The notes under the pieces: model-generated
What the model was told of the DNA's origin: nothing
Databases searched by the model: none
What the model saw: the letters and a program-made list of their open reading frames with translations, nothing else
Made by a program: the position numbers and the translations under genes
Shown here: piece after piece, positions 13,026 to 26,200 of the stretch
Position numbering within the stretch: the first letter of the stretch is position 1
How the letters are laid out: every line of letters begins with the position of its first letter
Assembly (NCBI RefSeq): GCF_034676725.1
Contig: NZ_JAUCBR010000004.1
Coordinates: 1,255,501-1,319,500 of the forward strand
From: Denitromonas sp.
Lineage (GTDB): Bacteria > Pseudomonadota > Gammaproteobacteria > Burkholderiales > Rhodocyclaceae
Direction: 5' to 3'
DNA length: 64,000 nt

Positions 13026-14138
13026 ATGCAAAAAACAGTACTCGCACTGGCCCTGTTCGGCCTCGGACTCGGCGTGGCCCACGCCGACGCCGTCAAGATC
13101 GGCCACGCTGGCCCGCTGACCGGCCCGATCGCCCACATCGGCAAGGACGGCGAGAACGGCGCCCGTCTGGCGGTCGAAGACGCCAACGCCGCCGGCGTCA
13201 TGATCGGTGGCAAGAAAGTCACCTTCGAGCTGATGGGCGAAGACGACCAGGCCGACCCGCGCACCGCCACCACCGCCGCCCAGCGCCTGGCCGATGCCGA
13301 AGTCGTCGGCGTGGTTGGCCATGTCACCTCGGGCGCCTCGATTCCCGCCTCGCGCGTGTATGAGCAAGCCGGCATTCCGGTCATCACGCCCTCGGCCACC
13401 AACCCCAAGCTGACCCGCCAGGGCTACAAGGTCACCTTCCGCGTCATCGCCAACGACCTGCAGCAGGGCGCCGCGATGGCCAAGTACGCCGCCGAATCGC
13501 TCAAGCTCAAGAAAATCGCCATCATCGACGACCGCACCGCCTACGGCCAGGGCCTGGCCGACGCCTTCTCCGACGCCCTCAAGGGCCACGGCGTGCAGGT
13601 GGTGGGCCGCGAGTTCACCAACGACAAGGCCACCGACTTCTCGGCCATCCTGACCAAGCTCAAGGGCGCCCAGCCCGACGCCATCTTCTACGGCGGCATG
13701 GACGCCCAGGCCGCACCGATGCTGCGCCAGATGCGCCAGCTCGGCTACACCGGCAAGTTCCTCGGTGGTGACGGCGTGTGCACCGGCGAGATGCTCAAGC
13801 TCGGCGGCGACGCCCTGAAGGAAGACACCTACTGCTCGCAGGCCGGCATCCCGATGGACAAGATGCCCAAGGGCGCCGACTTCAAGGCCCGCTTCAAGAA
13901 ACGCTTCGACACCGATGTGCAGCTCTACGCGCCCTACAGCTACGACGCCGCCATGGCGCTGATCGAAGCCATGAAGGCGGCCGGCTCCACCGAGCCGTCC
14001 AAGTACCTGCCGGCGCTGCAGAGCCTGTCGTATGAAGGCGTGACCGGCCAGATCGCCTTTGACAAGTTCGGCGACATCAAGTCCGGCGGCACCACGCTGT
14101 TCCAGTTCAAGGACGGCAAGTGGGCCACCCTGAACTGA
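13026..14138 (+). CDS. branched-chain-amino-acid-type ABC transporter substrate-binding protein
   Basis: This periplasmic receptor of 370 residues has signal peptide MQKTVLALALFGLGLGVAHA and a mature start DAVKIGHAGPLTGPIAHIGKDGENG, which is the LivJ/Leu-Ile-Val-binding signature. Later segments, such as VVGHVTSGASIPASRVYEQAG and the hinge region FRVIANDLQQG, fit the family (Peripla_BP_6). The start follows AGGAGAG at 13012. No permease or ATPase genes adjoin it, so it must serve a transporter encoded elsewhere, or one it shares. A strong terminator follows directly. Confidence 0.92.
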   Translation: MQKTVLALALFGLGLGVAHADAVKIGHAGPLTGPIAHIGKDGENGARLAVEDANAAGVMIGGKKVTFELMGEDDQADPRTATTAAQRLADAEVVGVVGHVTSGASIPASRVYEQAGIPVITPSATNPKLTRQGYKVTFRVIANDLQQGAAMAKYAAESLKLKKIAIIDDRTAYGQGLADAFSDALKGHGVQVVGREFTNDKATDFSAILTKLKGAQPDAIFYGGMDAQAAPMLRQMRQLGYTGKFLGGDGVCTGEMLKLGGDALKEDTYCSQAGIPMDKMPKGADFKARFKKRFDTDVQLYAPYSYDAAMALIEAMKAAGSTEPSKYLPALQSLSYEGVTGQIAFDKFGDIKSGGTTLFQFKDGKWATLN

Positions 14139-14157
14139 TGCCTCGGGCGTGACCGGG

Positions 14158-14186
14158 AAGGCCCGCCATCCCCTGGCGGGCCTTTT
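14158..14186 (+). terminator. rho-independent terminator after the binding-protein gene
   Basis: AAGGCCCGCCA and TGGCGGGCCTT form an 11-bp stem around a short CCC-containing loop, followed by T residues. It lies 20 bases after the stop codon of the binding-protein gene and before the antiporter gene. Confidence 0.88.
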
Positions 14187-14225
14187 CGTTTCGCGCCCCC
14201 GCCGCTCCTTCGCCTTGACTGACCC

Positions 14226-15298
<1,073 letters not shown>

Positions 15299-15299
<1 letters not shown>

Positions 15300-15455
15300 G
15301 AACGTGTGAAGAAATCGTAGCGAGCAGGGCCGAGTGCAAGGCCGCATTTGGCAACTACGCGAGCGAACGACGAGACATATCAAATGGATAGGCGAGGCGT
15401 GAGCGAGTGAGCAACGCAGCAATCGGCACGCGCAGTCGATTTATTCACCAGTTCT
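15299..15455. mobile_element. 157-bp MITE-like element with terminal inverted repeats
   Basis: The left end AGAACGTGTGAAGAAATCG and the reverse complement of the right end AGAACTGGTGAATAAATCG match at 16 of 19 positions. The interior is short, has no reading frame of note, and contains GCGAGC/GCGAACGACGAG-type runs. The left end begins within the stop codon of the antiporter gene. The size, non-coding interior and terminal inverted repeats fit a non-autonomous miniature element, but no flanking duplication is clear and no partner transposase is recognised here. Confidence 0.5.
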
Positions 15456-15516
15456 GAGCGCCGCCGACGGGTAGACTGTCGGCGCCGCCGCTGCGGCCTG
15501 TTTTCGGAGTTGCACC

Positions 15517-16818
15517 ATGGATGCCCTGTGGATCCTGCTGTTATTGATTGGCATATCGAGCCTGTTTTCGCTGACTGAAATGGCGCTGGCCTCGGCGCGC
15601 AAGGCGCGCCTGCACCAGATGCGCGAGGCGGGCGACACCCGCGCCGCACTCGCCCTGGCGATCAAGGAAACCCCCAGCCACTTCCTCGCCGCCACCCAGA
15701 CCGGCATCACCGCCGCCTCGCTGATGGCCGGCATCTTCGGCGAGTCGGCGATGAAGACCGGGCTGGAGTCGGCCGTCGTCGAGCTCACCCCCTGGGCCGC
15801 CGACTGGGCCGGGCAGATCGCCCTGGCCACCACCATCATCATCGTCACCGCGGCCTCCATCGTGTTCGGCGAGATCGTGCCCAAGCGCATCGCCATCGCC
15901 GACCCGGAGCGCGTGGCGGTGCTCACCGCCCCCTTCATGCACCTGTTCATCCGCGTCATGTCGCCGGCCATCCGCTTCCTGTCGTGGTCGGCCGACCTGG
16001 TGCTGCGCGCCCTGCCCTTCCGTGCCGCGCCCGCGCTACCCGGCGTCGAAGACATCCTCGCCTATGTGGACGAGAGCGAACGCTCCGGCGCCATCGGCCC
16101 GGAAGAGAGCCATCTGCTGGGCAATGTGTTCCGGCTCGACGACCGTCGCGTCGGTGCGGTGATGACCCCGGCCGTCGATGTCACCCTCCTCGACCTGCAG
16201 TGGCCGCGCGAGGAGAACCTGCGCTGCCTGCGCGAGAGCCACCTGTCGCGCTTCCCGATCTGCAAGGGTGGGCTGCAGAACGTGATCGGCGTGGCCGAGA
16301 GCCGCGACCTGCTGCAGGCCGCGCTGACCGGCGACATCGACTTCGGCGAAATGCCGATGACCCCGCCGCTGTTCGTGCCCAGCGTGCTGACCCTGATCGA
16401 CCTGCTGCGCCAGTTCCGCGCCCACCGCAGCTCCTTCGCCTTCGTGGTCAATGAATTCGGCCAGACCGAAGGCATCGTCACCCTCTACGATCTGCTGCAG
16501 ACCGTGGTCGGCGACATGAGCCCGACCGCCGACGACCCCGACGAGGCCCTCGCCGTGCGCCGGCCCGACGGCTCCTGGTTGCTCGACGGCCTGCTGCCGC
16601 TCGACGAGATGAAGGAAAAACTCGGCATCCGCCACCTGCCCGACGAGTCGCTGGGCAACTACCACACCGTTGGCGGCTTCGTGCTCGCCATCCTCGGCCG
16701 CATCCCGAAGAAGTCCGAGCGCTTCACCTGCGACGACTGGGCCTTTGAAGTGATGGACGTGGACAAGAACCGGGTTGACCAGGTGCTGGCCTCGCGGACC
16801 GAGATCACCACACTCTGA
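15517..16818 (+). CDS. hemolysin-family/CorC-like protein (CNNM transmembrane domain + CBS pair + CorC_HlyC)
   Basis: This membrane protein of 433 residues has an N-terminal CNNM/DUF21 domain (to about 190) with about four membrane segments, including IVFGEIVPKRIAI. It is followed by paired CBS domains (about 215-335, with VGAVMTPAVDVTLLDL and FAFVVNEFGQTEGIVTLYDL) and a C-terminal CorC_HlyC transporter-associated domain (LLPLDEMKEKLGI onwards). Proteins of this type act in magnesium or cobalt efflux; the old name hemolysin is historical. ATG 15517 follows CGGAG. It stands alone on the plus strand, with a perfect 8-bp stem-loop (CCGACACC/GGTGTCGG at 16839-16860) after its end. Confidence 0.92.
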   Translation: MDALWILLLLIGISSLFSLTEMALASARKARLHQMREAGDTRAALALAIKETPSHFLAATQTGITAASLMAGIFGESAMKTGLESAVVELTPWAADWAGQIALATTIIIVTAASIVFGEIVPKRIAIADPERVAVLTAPFMHLFIRVMSPAIRFLSWSADLVLRALPFRAAPALPGVEDILAYVDESERSGAIGPEESHLLGNVFRLDDRRVGAVMTPAVDVTLLDLQWPREENLRCLRESHLSRFPICKGGLQNVIGVAESRDLLQAALTGDIDFGEMPMTPPLFVPSVLTLIDLLRQFRAHRSSFAFVVNEFGQTEGIVTLYDLLQTVVGDMSPTADDPDEALAVRRPDGSWLLDGLLPLDEMKEKLGIRHLPDESLGNYHTVGGFVLAILGRIPKKSERFTCDDWAFEVMDVDKNRVDQVLASRTEITTL

Positions 16819-16838
16819 GCGCCGCCGAACAGCCGTGA

Positions 16839-16860
16839 CCGACACCGCCCGGGGTGTCGG
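16839..16860 (+). terminator. possible transcription end after the CNNM/CBS gene
   Basis: CCGACACC and GGTGTCGG pair perfectly over 8 bp with a 6-base loop. An A-rich rather than T-rich run follows, so it is not a classic intrinsic terminator on the plus strand. It lies 20 bases after the stop. Confidence 0.35.
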
Positions 16861-17223
16861 AAAACTTTACACACTATGCCCGTGACGTATGCCATCGTCG
16901 GCGGTGATCGCTTGTGTAACAATCATTTGCAATAGGCGGTACATGTCTTGCTTCAACACCGCACACCCATCGACATGTATCTCGCTGGCCGACACACCCC
17001 CCGTCGGCCAGACCAAAAAAGAACACTGCCTTCGAATTCCCCCCCAACACCGGCGCCCAAGAACCGGACAGGGACCGCGGCGACGCCCGATGGCCCGACG
17101 ATCACGTCCCCCAGACGGCACCGCCACTGCAATTGACTTCGCGGTGGGCTGAACGCAGAGCCGTCCTCACCCGGGTGCCCACGCATCCGACGCCCCCGCG
17201 ATGCGCCAATCGGGAGATGTACC
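16861..17223 (+). promoter_or_regulatory. leader region of the giant adhesin gene
   Basis: This gap of about 360 bases holds no convincing gene. A lac-like TTTACA (16866-16871) followed 16 bases later by TATGCC is the best promoter-like pair, but the -10 is poor. The last part (17030-17210) is C-rich. A GGGAG ribosome site at 17212-17216 sits 7 bases before the GTG start at 17224. The long leader suggests post-transcriptional control of a very large gene, but no known RNA motif was recognised. Confidence 0.3.
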
Positions 17224-20200
17224 GTGAGCCAAGGGGCCCTGACCTATCTGCGTCGTCAATATCTGTGTGTATTGCGCCGCTGTGCCTTCCTCAACGCCTT
17301 TTCGAGCTGGCTGCTGCTCGCCGCCCCGATGGCGGCCGTCGCGCAACCGGGCATCGTCACCGACGGGCGCACCGCCACCACGCTGACGCAGGCGGGGGCG
17401 GTCACCGACATCACCACCGCGACGGTCAAGGGCAGTAACGCCTTCAACTCCTTCTCCCGTTTCAACATCGGCTCGGGCCAGACGGTCAATCTGCACCTGC
17501 CCCAGCAAGCGGCCAACCTGCTCAACCTGGTACGCAACGAGCGCAGCCAGATCGACGGGGTGATGAACGCTTACAAAGACGGGCGCATCGGCGGCAATGT
17601 CTTCTTCTTCAACCCACACGGCATGGTGGTGGGCGCGCAGGGGCAGATCAATGTCGGCAGCCTCACCGTGGCCACGCCGACGCCGGCCTACATGGAGCGC
17701 CTGATCGGCCCCGGCGGGGTGATTGACGACGCGGCGGTCGACCAGGCCTTGCGCGGCGAGATTCCGCTGTCCGAGTCGGGTCTGATCACGGTCAAGGGTT
17801 CGGTCAAGGCAGCACGCGCGGTGCAGCTGGCGGCAGCCAATGTGAACGTCGACGGCGGCGCCCGCATCGAAGCCGGCGCCGCAGCCCACGCCGGCTTTGG
17901 CGCCCTGGTGAACATCGACGGCCTGGAGGCCGGCGCGCAGATGCTGCAGGACGGCGACACGGTGCGCATCGTTGCGGCCAATGCCGTGAACATCGCCGGC
18001 GCGGTGTCGGCCGATGGCGCGGCGGGCGAAGCCGCCGGCCGCATCCGCATCGACGCGGGCGGCGACATCACCGTGGCTGACGGCGGCCGGGTGTCGGCCG
18101 ACGGCCGTGGCGCGAACTCGGACGGCGGCAAGATCCGCGTCTGGGCCGAAGACACGGCCACGCTGGCCACCGGCGGCGAGCTGTCGGCACGCGGCGGCGA
18201 AGTCTCCGGCGACGGCGGCCACATCGAGTTCTCGGCCACCGAAACCGTCAAGCTCGAAGGCGGCGCGCTCAAGGCCAATGCCACCGCCGGCAAGCGCGGT
18301 GCGGTGCTGATCGACCCCAACAACATCGAGGTCGTCTCGGCCAACCAGCACACCGACGGCGCCGACTTCACCCTGATCGCCAACGACAAGATCACCGTCG
18401 GCGACAACATCACCATCTCCACCCGCGACATCGCCAACCCCACCACCGGCAACCACGCCACCGACGCCTCGCAGGGCGACTCGGGCGATCTCACGCTGCG
18501 CGCCTCGAACGTCGAGCTCAAAGCCGGCAGCCGCCTGCTCGCCCACGCCACGCCGGGCCACACCGGCGGTGACGTGAAAGTCGAAGGCCGCACGCTGGAC
18601 GCCATCGGCGCCAACCGCGACGTGAACGCCAGCGTGTCGCTGACCGAAGCGACCGTCACCGGCAAGGACATCACCATCCGCTCGTCCGCCGAGACCTCGC
18701 TGGTGAACGAGTTGCTCGAAAACAACCCGGCATTGACCGTGGCCGACGCTCAGCGCCAGATCGACCAGGAGCTGGACGACCCCATCGACGGCATCGGCGG
18801 CGCCTTCCTCAGCGTCACCACCAAAGCCACCGCCACCACCACCGTGCTGGGCAGCAAAGTCACCGGCAGCGGCAAGGTGACGATCAGCAGCCACGCCGGC
18901 GCGCGCTCGGGCTTCGAGAAAATCGCCACCGCCACCACCACCATCGGTGACAGCGGCGCCATCAAGAGCGAGATCCGTGGCGACACGATCGACATCACCT
19001 CGACCGCCACCACCTCGCTGTCCTACAAGATCCTCGGCACGGTCACCAAACTGCTCGACCAGAGCTGGCTGCCCGACCCCGACGGTCCGCTGATCAGCGC
19101 GCTGGACGACAACCTGTTCGACTTCAACTCGGTGCCGCTGGTGGCGCTGTCCACGGCCAAGGCCACCACCCTGGTCGATGGCGCCTCGCTGATCATCGGC
19201 ACCGACACGGTGACCATCGGCGCCGATGCCGACTCGGCCGCCAAGCCCACCTTCAGCAGCCCCTTCCTGTTCTCGGCGGCGTGGGGCGAATCCACCGCCG
19301 AGGCCCGCGCCCGCGTGGTCGGCACGGCCAACGTCACCGCCACCAACGCGCTGACGGTGCAGGCCCACACCAACACCGAGATCGACGTGACCGCCACGGT
19401 CAATTCGATCAACAAGCCGGTCGACGCCACCTTTGTGCGCGCCAACACTCACATCACCACGATCGCCGAGGTCGGTGACAGCACCACGACCACCGGCGGT
19501 TCGATCAGCGTCGACGCGCAGACCGAAGCCGAGATCAACGCAGCCGCCGATGCCAGGAACACCGGCGGCAGCGGTGTCGGCCTGTCGCTGGCGATCAGCG
19601 AGACCACCTCGACCACCACCGCCACCCTGGGCGGCACGGCCGAAGCCACCACCGGCGATGTGACCGTCACCGCCAATGCCGACATCGAAGAAGGCAACTC
19701 GGCCAACGCCGCCACGCTGGGCAACCCCTCGTCGATCTCGGCCAAGATCACCAACTTCAAGGCCGGCATCCAGCGCAATGTGGTGGGCGGCATTCTCAAG
19801 GCCACGGGCAAGATCAACCCGACCACCGCCGACCGCCTCACCAGCTTCCTCTTCCCGGGCATCAAGGAAGGCAAGTTCAACGCCGCCGGCGCGGTGGCGT
19901 GGAGCACCGGCAACAACACCGCCACCGCCTCGATCGCGCCGCTGGCCGACGTGAAAGCCGCAGGCGGCATCTCGGTCACCGCCAAAGTCACCGACGACCC
20001 CAGCTCCAGCGCCGGCGCCAAGACCAGCTCCACCGGCTCGGCCGTAGGCGGCTCGGTGGCCTATGGCAGCTTCGTGAACACCGCCAATGCCTTCATCGGC
20101 AAGGGCGCCACGGTCGACGCCAAGGGCGCGCTGCTGGTCGACGCGCAAACCCATGTGCCCTACCCGTGGCAGATCGACTGGGAAGATCCGGACGAGATCC

Positions 20201-23200
20201 TGAACTTCCTGCAAGGTGGCGTGCTGGACATGTTCCTCACCACCTACTCGATCAACTCGGCCAAGGGCAAGAGCGGCATCGGCCTGGCGGTGGGCGTGAA
20301 CCTGTTCGACCTGGACAACAACGCCACCGCCACTATTGATGAAGGCGCGCAGATCAACACCCGCTACAAGGCCATGCCCGGTCTGGCCAGCCAGTCGGTC
20401 AAGGTCAGCGCCAAGAACGACATCAGCCTCACCGGTGCGGTCGGCATCCTGTCCAAGAAGTTCTTCGGCACCAGCGGCGGCAAGGCGGCCCTCGGCGGCT
20501 CGGCCGGGCTGATCAGCATCGACACCAACGCCAGCGCCACCATCCGCGGCAACGCCACGGTCAACAGCGCCAATACGGTCGATCTCGAAGCGATCAACAT
20601 CCAGCGCGTGGTCACCGTCACCGAAGCGGGCGGCAAGTCCGACAGCGTCGGCGTCGAAGGCGCGGTGTCGATCAACACCCTCACCAACACCTCGACCGCC
20701 GCCATCGACGACGACGCCACGGTCGACGCCGGTGGCGACATCACCCTCACCGCCAAGGGCGATCTGGAAAACATCTCGGTCGCCGGTGGCGTGGTCGCCA
20801 CCAAGGGCCAGGTCGGCATCGGCTTCTCGGTATCGGTCAACACCATCGTCTCCGACGTCGCCGCCTACATCGGCAACTTCGACCCGCTCGGCCTCGACCT
20901 CGTGCCGGCGCTGGGCAACATCAGCACCACCGGCAAGGTCAATCTGGTCGCGGCGTCTGAAGTTTCGCAAGGCGCCTACTCGGTCGCCGGTGCGCTCGCC
21001 ACCGACAGCAAGGCCCAGACCGACATGCCCGCCGGCGCCAGCGACACGCAGGACGGCGCCGGCAGCGGCACGGCCAGCAAGTCCGGCAAGGGCAAGTTCG
21101 GCGTGGCGGTCTCGGCCGACGTATCGATCAACGACGTCAAGGCCGACACCCAGGCCTACATTTCCGATGGCGCAACGATCGCCGCCGCCACCGCGCTCGA
21201 CCTCGACGCCACCAACACGCTCGCCCTGTCGGCCCTGTCCGGCGCGGTCACCATCTCCACCCAGCAAAGCGGCAACGCGCTGGCCGGCTCCTACGCGCAG
21301 AACTCGCTGGCCGGCACCTCCGCCGCCTATGCCGACGACGCCACGCTGACGCTCAGCGGCCCGCTCACCGCCGACGCAAAAACCACCGGCACCATCGAGA
21401 CGCTCTCCGCCTCGGTGGCCGGCACCAAGGGCAAGGTCGGCGTGGCCGGCTCGGTGTCGATCAACGCTATCGACAACGCCACCAAGACCTACCTCAGCAA
21501 TGTGCTGCTCACCGGCGTGAGCACGGTCGGCCTGACGGCGCTGGATGATTCGACCATCCGCGCCATCGCCGGCGCCATCGCCTTCGGCGGCAAAGCCGGC
21601 ATCGGCCTGTCGTTCAGCTGGAACCAGCTCGACAACGACACCGAGAGCTGGATCGCCAACAGCGATGTGGACGCCACCGGTCTAGTCAGCGTGGCGGCCA
21701 CCACCGACAACAGCATCGACACCATCTCGGCCGCCATCGGCGCCAGCAAAGGCCCCATGGCCGGCGCGGCAGCGGTGACCATCAACACCATCGACAACAC
21801 CACCAAGACCTGGATCGCCGGCACCCGTGGCGGCGACGGCGTCGATAGCGCCGCCAACATCGCGCTGCACTCGACCGACAGCTCGCGCATCTTCGGCCTG
21901 GCCGGCGCACTCGGCGCCACCACCGGGTCGGCCGGCGTCGGCGTGACCTTCGCCTGGAACGATGTCGACAACCTCGTCGACGCCCGCCTCAAAAACAACG
22001 CCAACGCCGAATCCACGGCCGGCGACGTCACCGTCAAGGCCGATTCGACCACCCACATCGAGGGCATCTCCGCCGCCGGCGGGGTGTCCGGCAAGGCCGG
22101 CGTGGCCGGCGCGGGCACGGTCGTGCAAGCCAAGAACACCGTCAAAGCCAGCATCGACGCCGGCTCGACCGCGATTGCCGATGGCAACGTGCATGTCGGC
22201 GCCTCGGATGATGTCGACCTCTTCAGCCTGGCCGGCAATGTCGCCGGCGGCGGCAAGGCAGGCATCGGCGCATCGGCCTCGGTGCTGATCACCGACAACA
22301 CCGTCGAGGCGCGCATCGACGGCAGCGCCACCGGTCGCGGCAAGCGCGCCGCCATCGATGTGCCCACCGGCAAGAAGAACAGCGCCGGCACGGTGCTGAC
22401 CGAATCGACGCGCGGCGTGGCGGTGACCGCCACCTCGCATGAAGACATCGAAACCATCGCCGCCGGCGGCTCGGGCGGCGGCAGCGCCGGCGTGGCCGGC
22501 TCGGCCACGGTCACCGACCTGACCGAAACCACCACCGCCGCCATCGGCAGCGGCGCGAGCATCAACCCGCTCGACGACGGCAACAGCACGCAGGATGTGA
22601 CGGTGCGCGCCTCGGACGAGACCACCCTGCTCGGCGTCGCCGGCGCGGTCGCCTTTGGCGGCAGCGGCGGCGTCGGCGCTGGCGCCGACGTCGGCCTGAT
22701 CGACAAGACCACCACCGCCAGCGTGGCCGGCAACGTCAAGGCCAATGACACCGTCACCATCGACGCGCGCAGCGTAGAGGACATCACCTCGGTCGCCGCC
22801 TCGCTGTCGGCCGGTGGCTCGGCCGGCATCGCCGGCTCGGCCTCGGTCTACACCGTGGATGTCATCACCAAAGGCGAGGTCGCCGACGGCGCCACCGTGC
22901 ACAGCGACGGCAACGTCATTGTGTCGGCCGACGACGACAACGAGATCGACATGATCGCCGGCAACGGCGCCTTCGGCGGCAGCGCCGGCGTGGGCGCCTC
23001 GGCCGCGGTGGCCATCCTCACCAAAACCGTCACCGCCCGCGTGGGCACCGGCGCCACGGTCGACGCGCTGGGCACCCGGACCGGCGTCACCATCGCCGAC
23101 GGCAGCTTCACGGCCGCCACCTACACCGCCAACGGCACCGACGAGGGCGAGATCAGCGCGCCGAAGGGCAAGAACACGGACGGCAGCGACAGCCCCGCCC

Positions 23201-26200
23201 TCACCGACCAGCGCGTCGCCAGCCGCGGCACCGCCACCGGCTTCCAGGGCCTGGCCGTGACCGCCACCAACCAGGACGACGTCGAAACCATCTCGGCCAC
23301 CGGCTCGGTCGCAGGCAGCGCCGCCATCACCCTGGCCGGCGATGTGAACATCATCACCACCCACACCACCGCCGAGATCGCCGACAACGCGCAGATCAAC
23401 CAGAACAACACCGGCGCAGGCACGGGCCAGTCGGTGCTGGTCGCGGCGGGCAACGACCACTACCAGATGGGCATCGCCGGCTCCGCCTCGGGTGCCGGCG
23501 CGGTCGGCATCGGCGCCGCGGCAGACGTGCTGGTGGCCAAGCACACCACCATCGCCAAAGTGGGCGACTCGGCCGACGTGCGTGCCCGCAAGGACGTGTC
23601 GGTGATCGCCAGCGCGCAAGAAGAGATCCTCTCCATCGCCGCGGGTCTGGGCGTGGCCGGCACGGTCGGCGTGGCGGGTTCCACCTCGGTGCTGTCCATG
23701 ACCAACGTCACCAGCGCCACCACCGGCACCGGCTCGGTGGTCGATGCCGATGGCAACGTGCGCATCATCGCCACCGACCACACCGAAACCGACGTGGTCG
23801 ACGGCACCCTCGCCATCGGCCTCGGCGGGGCCGGCGTAGGCGGCGCAGTCGGCGTGACGCGCATCGAAAAAGACACCACCGCCGGCGTCGGCGTGGGCGC
23901 GACCGTCAATGCCCGCGGCAACAACACCGCCAGCATGCAGGCCCTGTCGGGCAACGACCTGACCGACCGCGACGCCATCACCGGCCTGATGGTCGAGGCC
24001 AACTCCAGCGAAGACCTGTTCTCCGTCGCCGCCAGCGGCGCGGGCGGTTTCTACGCCGGCGTGTCCGGCGCGGTCACCGTCACCAGTGTCGATTCAGACA
24101 CCACCGCCGTCATCGGCAACGGCGCGCTGATCAACCAGGGCGTGACCAACGGCAGCGCGACGCAGGATGTGAACGTCAGCGCCAGGAACCACGCCAGGCT
24201 CGACGCCTACACCGGCTCGCTCGCGGGCGGCGCGGCGGGCGCAGCCGGCGGCGTGGATGTGGGCACGGTCAAGAACGACACCACGGCCCTCATCGACAAC
24301 AACGCGCAGGTCTCAGCCAAACGCGATGTGGATGTGAACGCGCTCACCGACGCCGACATCGACTCGATCACGGTCAGCGCCTCGGGCGGCATCGGCGCAA
24401 TTGCCGGTGGCGTGTCGGTGTACAGCGTGGGCAGCGGGCTGGACGCCGAAGGGCGCAAGCGCCTCAAGTCCGACAGCGGCGACTTTGGCGATGTGAACAG
24501 CTACGCCGACAACCAGGCCAGCGACGGCAGCATCAACAGCCTGCTCGCCGGCTCGGACGACGCGCGCATTCGCAACGCCGGCACGCAGTCGCAGACGGCA
24601 CGCGCCGGGGTCAGCATTTCGGGCGATCTGGCCGGCGCCAACACGGCCGGCACCACCGCCACCATCGGCGACGCCAACATCACCACCGGCGGCGCCATCG
24701 ACATCGACGCGCGTCAGGACATCGACGTCAAAGTGCTGGCCGGCGGTGCGTCGGTGGGCGGCGTGGGTCTGGGCGTCGGCGTCGGCGTGGTAGCGGTCAA
24801 TGCCGGCACGGCGGCCGATGTGGCTGCACTGGCCACACTCAACAGCGGCGGTGCCATTTCGGTAGGCGCCCACACCAAAACCGTCAGCGACCTGACCGGC
24901 TTTGCCGGCAGCTACGGCGGCCTCGCCGCCGACGCGGCGGTCGCCATCGTCACCGACAACAGCACCACCCGCGCCGCCATCGGCGACGGCGTGCAAGTGC
25001 TGGATGCCACCGGCGTCACGGTGTCGGCCAGCGATGACCGCACCGCCGAGAGCGAAGCGGTCGGCGTCAGCGTGTCCGGCGGCGCGGCCGTCGGCGCCTC
25101 GGTGGCCACCGCCACGCTGGGCGGCTCGACCACCGCCAGCGCAGGCGACAACCTGCTAGTCGGCCAGTCGGTGAACACGGTTGATAGCCTGACCGTGACC
25201 GCCGATTCGAGTACCACCGCCAAAGCCGAATCGATTGCCGGCAAGGCGGGCATCGGTCTGGCGGCCAGCGGCTCGGTGGCCACCGCCAAGACGACTCCAA
25301 CCGTCAGCGCCATGATCGGCGACAACAGCCGCATCAAGGTCAGCGGTACCACCAACGTCAACGCGACCGGCCGCAGCAGCGCCGACGCCGACGCCATCGG
25401 CGTCAATGTGGCCGGCGGTGTGGGTATTGGCGCCTCGATCGCCACCGCCACCAGCGCACCGGACATCGACGCCGCCATCGGCGCGGGTGCGCGCATCACC
25501 GCCAATCAAGTGCGCATCGCCGCCACCCAGGCCATCCTCGGCAGCGGCACCTCGGCCTACGCGCTGGGCGCAGCGGGCGGCCTGCTCGCCGGGGTGAATG
25601 CCACCTACGCCGAGAGCAACAACAACGGCAAGGTCGACGCCAAGCTCGGCGACAACAGCGAGCTCGTGGTGGCCAGCAACGTCAATGTGGACGCCACCAA
25701 CAACACCCGCCAGCGCACCGACGTGACCGGCGTGTCGATCGGCGGCGTGCTCGCCGCAGGTGCGACCATCGCCCATGCCAATTCGGACACCGAGACCCAC
25801 GCCAGCCTCGGCAACGGCGTACAGGTCGCCAGTCTGGGCGGCCTGACCGGCCTGATCAGCGTCACCGCCGTCGGCACCGACGACAACATTGCCACCGCCG
25901 TCTCCGGCAGCGGCGGCCTGATCTCGGGCTCGGCCGCCAGTGTGGGCACCTTCAGCGAGAGCGACACCTCGGCACGCGTGGGCAGCGGTGACGCCACCCA
26001 CAGCCTGAACGCCGGCACGCTCACGCTCAAAGCCGACCACACCAGCCAGTTCAACGCCAAGGTGGACAGCGTGTCGGCCTCGGCGGTGGGCGCCAGCGGT
26101 TCGAGCGCACGCCACACGGTGGAGAGCACGGTGGAGGCCACGGTGGCCGACAGCGGCCGCATCAATGCCAACCATGTCGACATCGACGCCAACAACCGCG

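Noticed and set aside
17167..21267. Very long minus-strand open frame opposite the adhesin gene (1366 codons), and similar ones at 21682-23781, 25156-26958 and 27085-30321
   Set aside because: They mirror the third-position GC bias and regular Ala/Gly/Thr codons of the adhesin; their translations are low-complexity Gly/Ala/Val/Arg/His/Asp with no domains.
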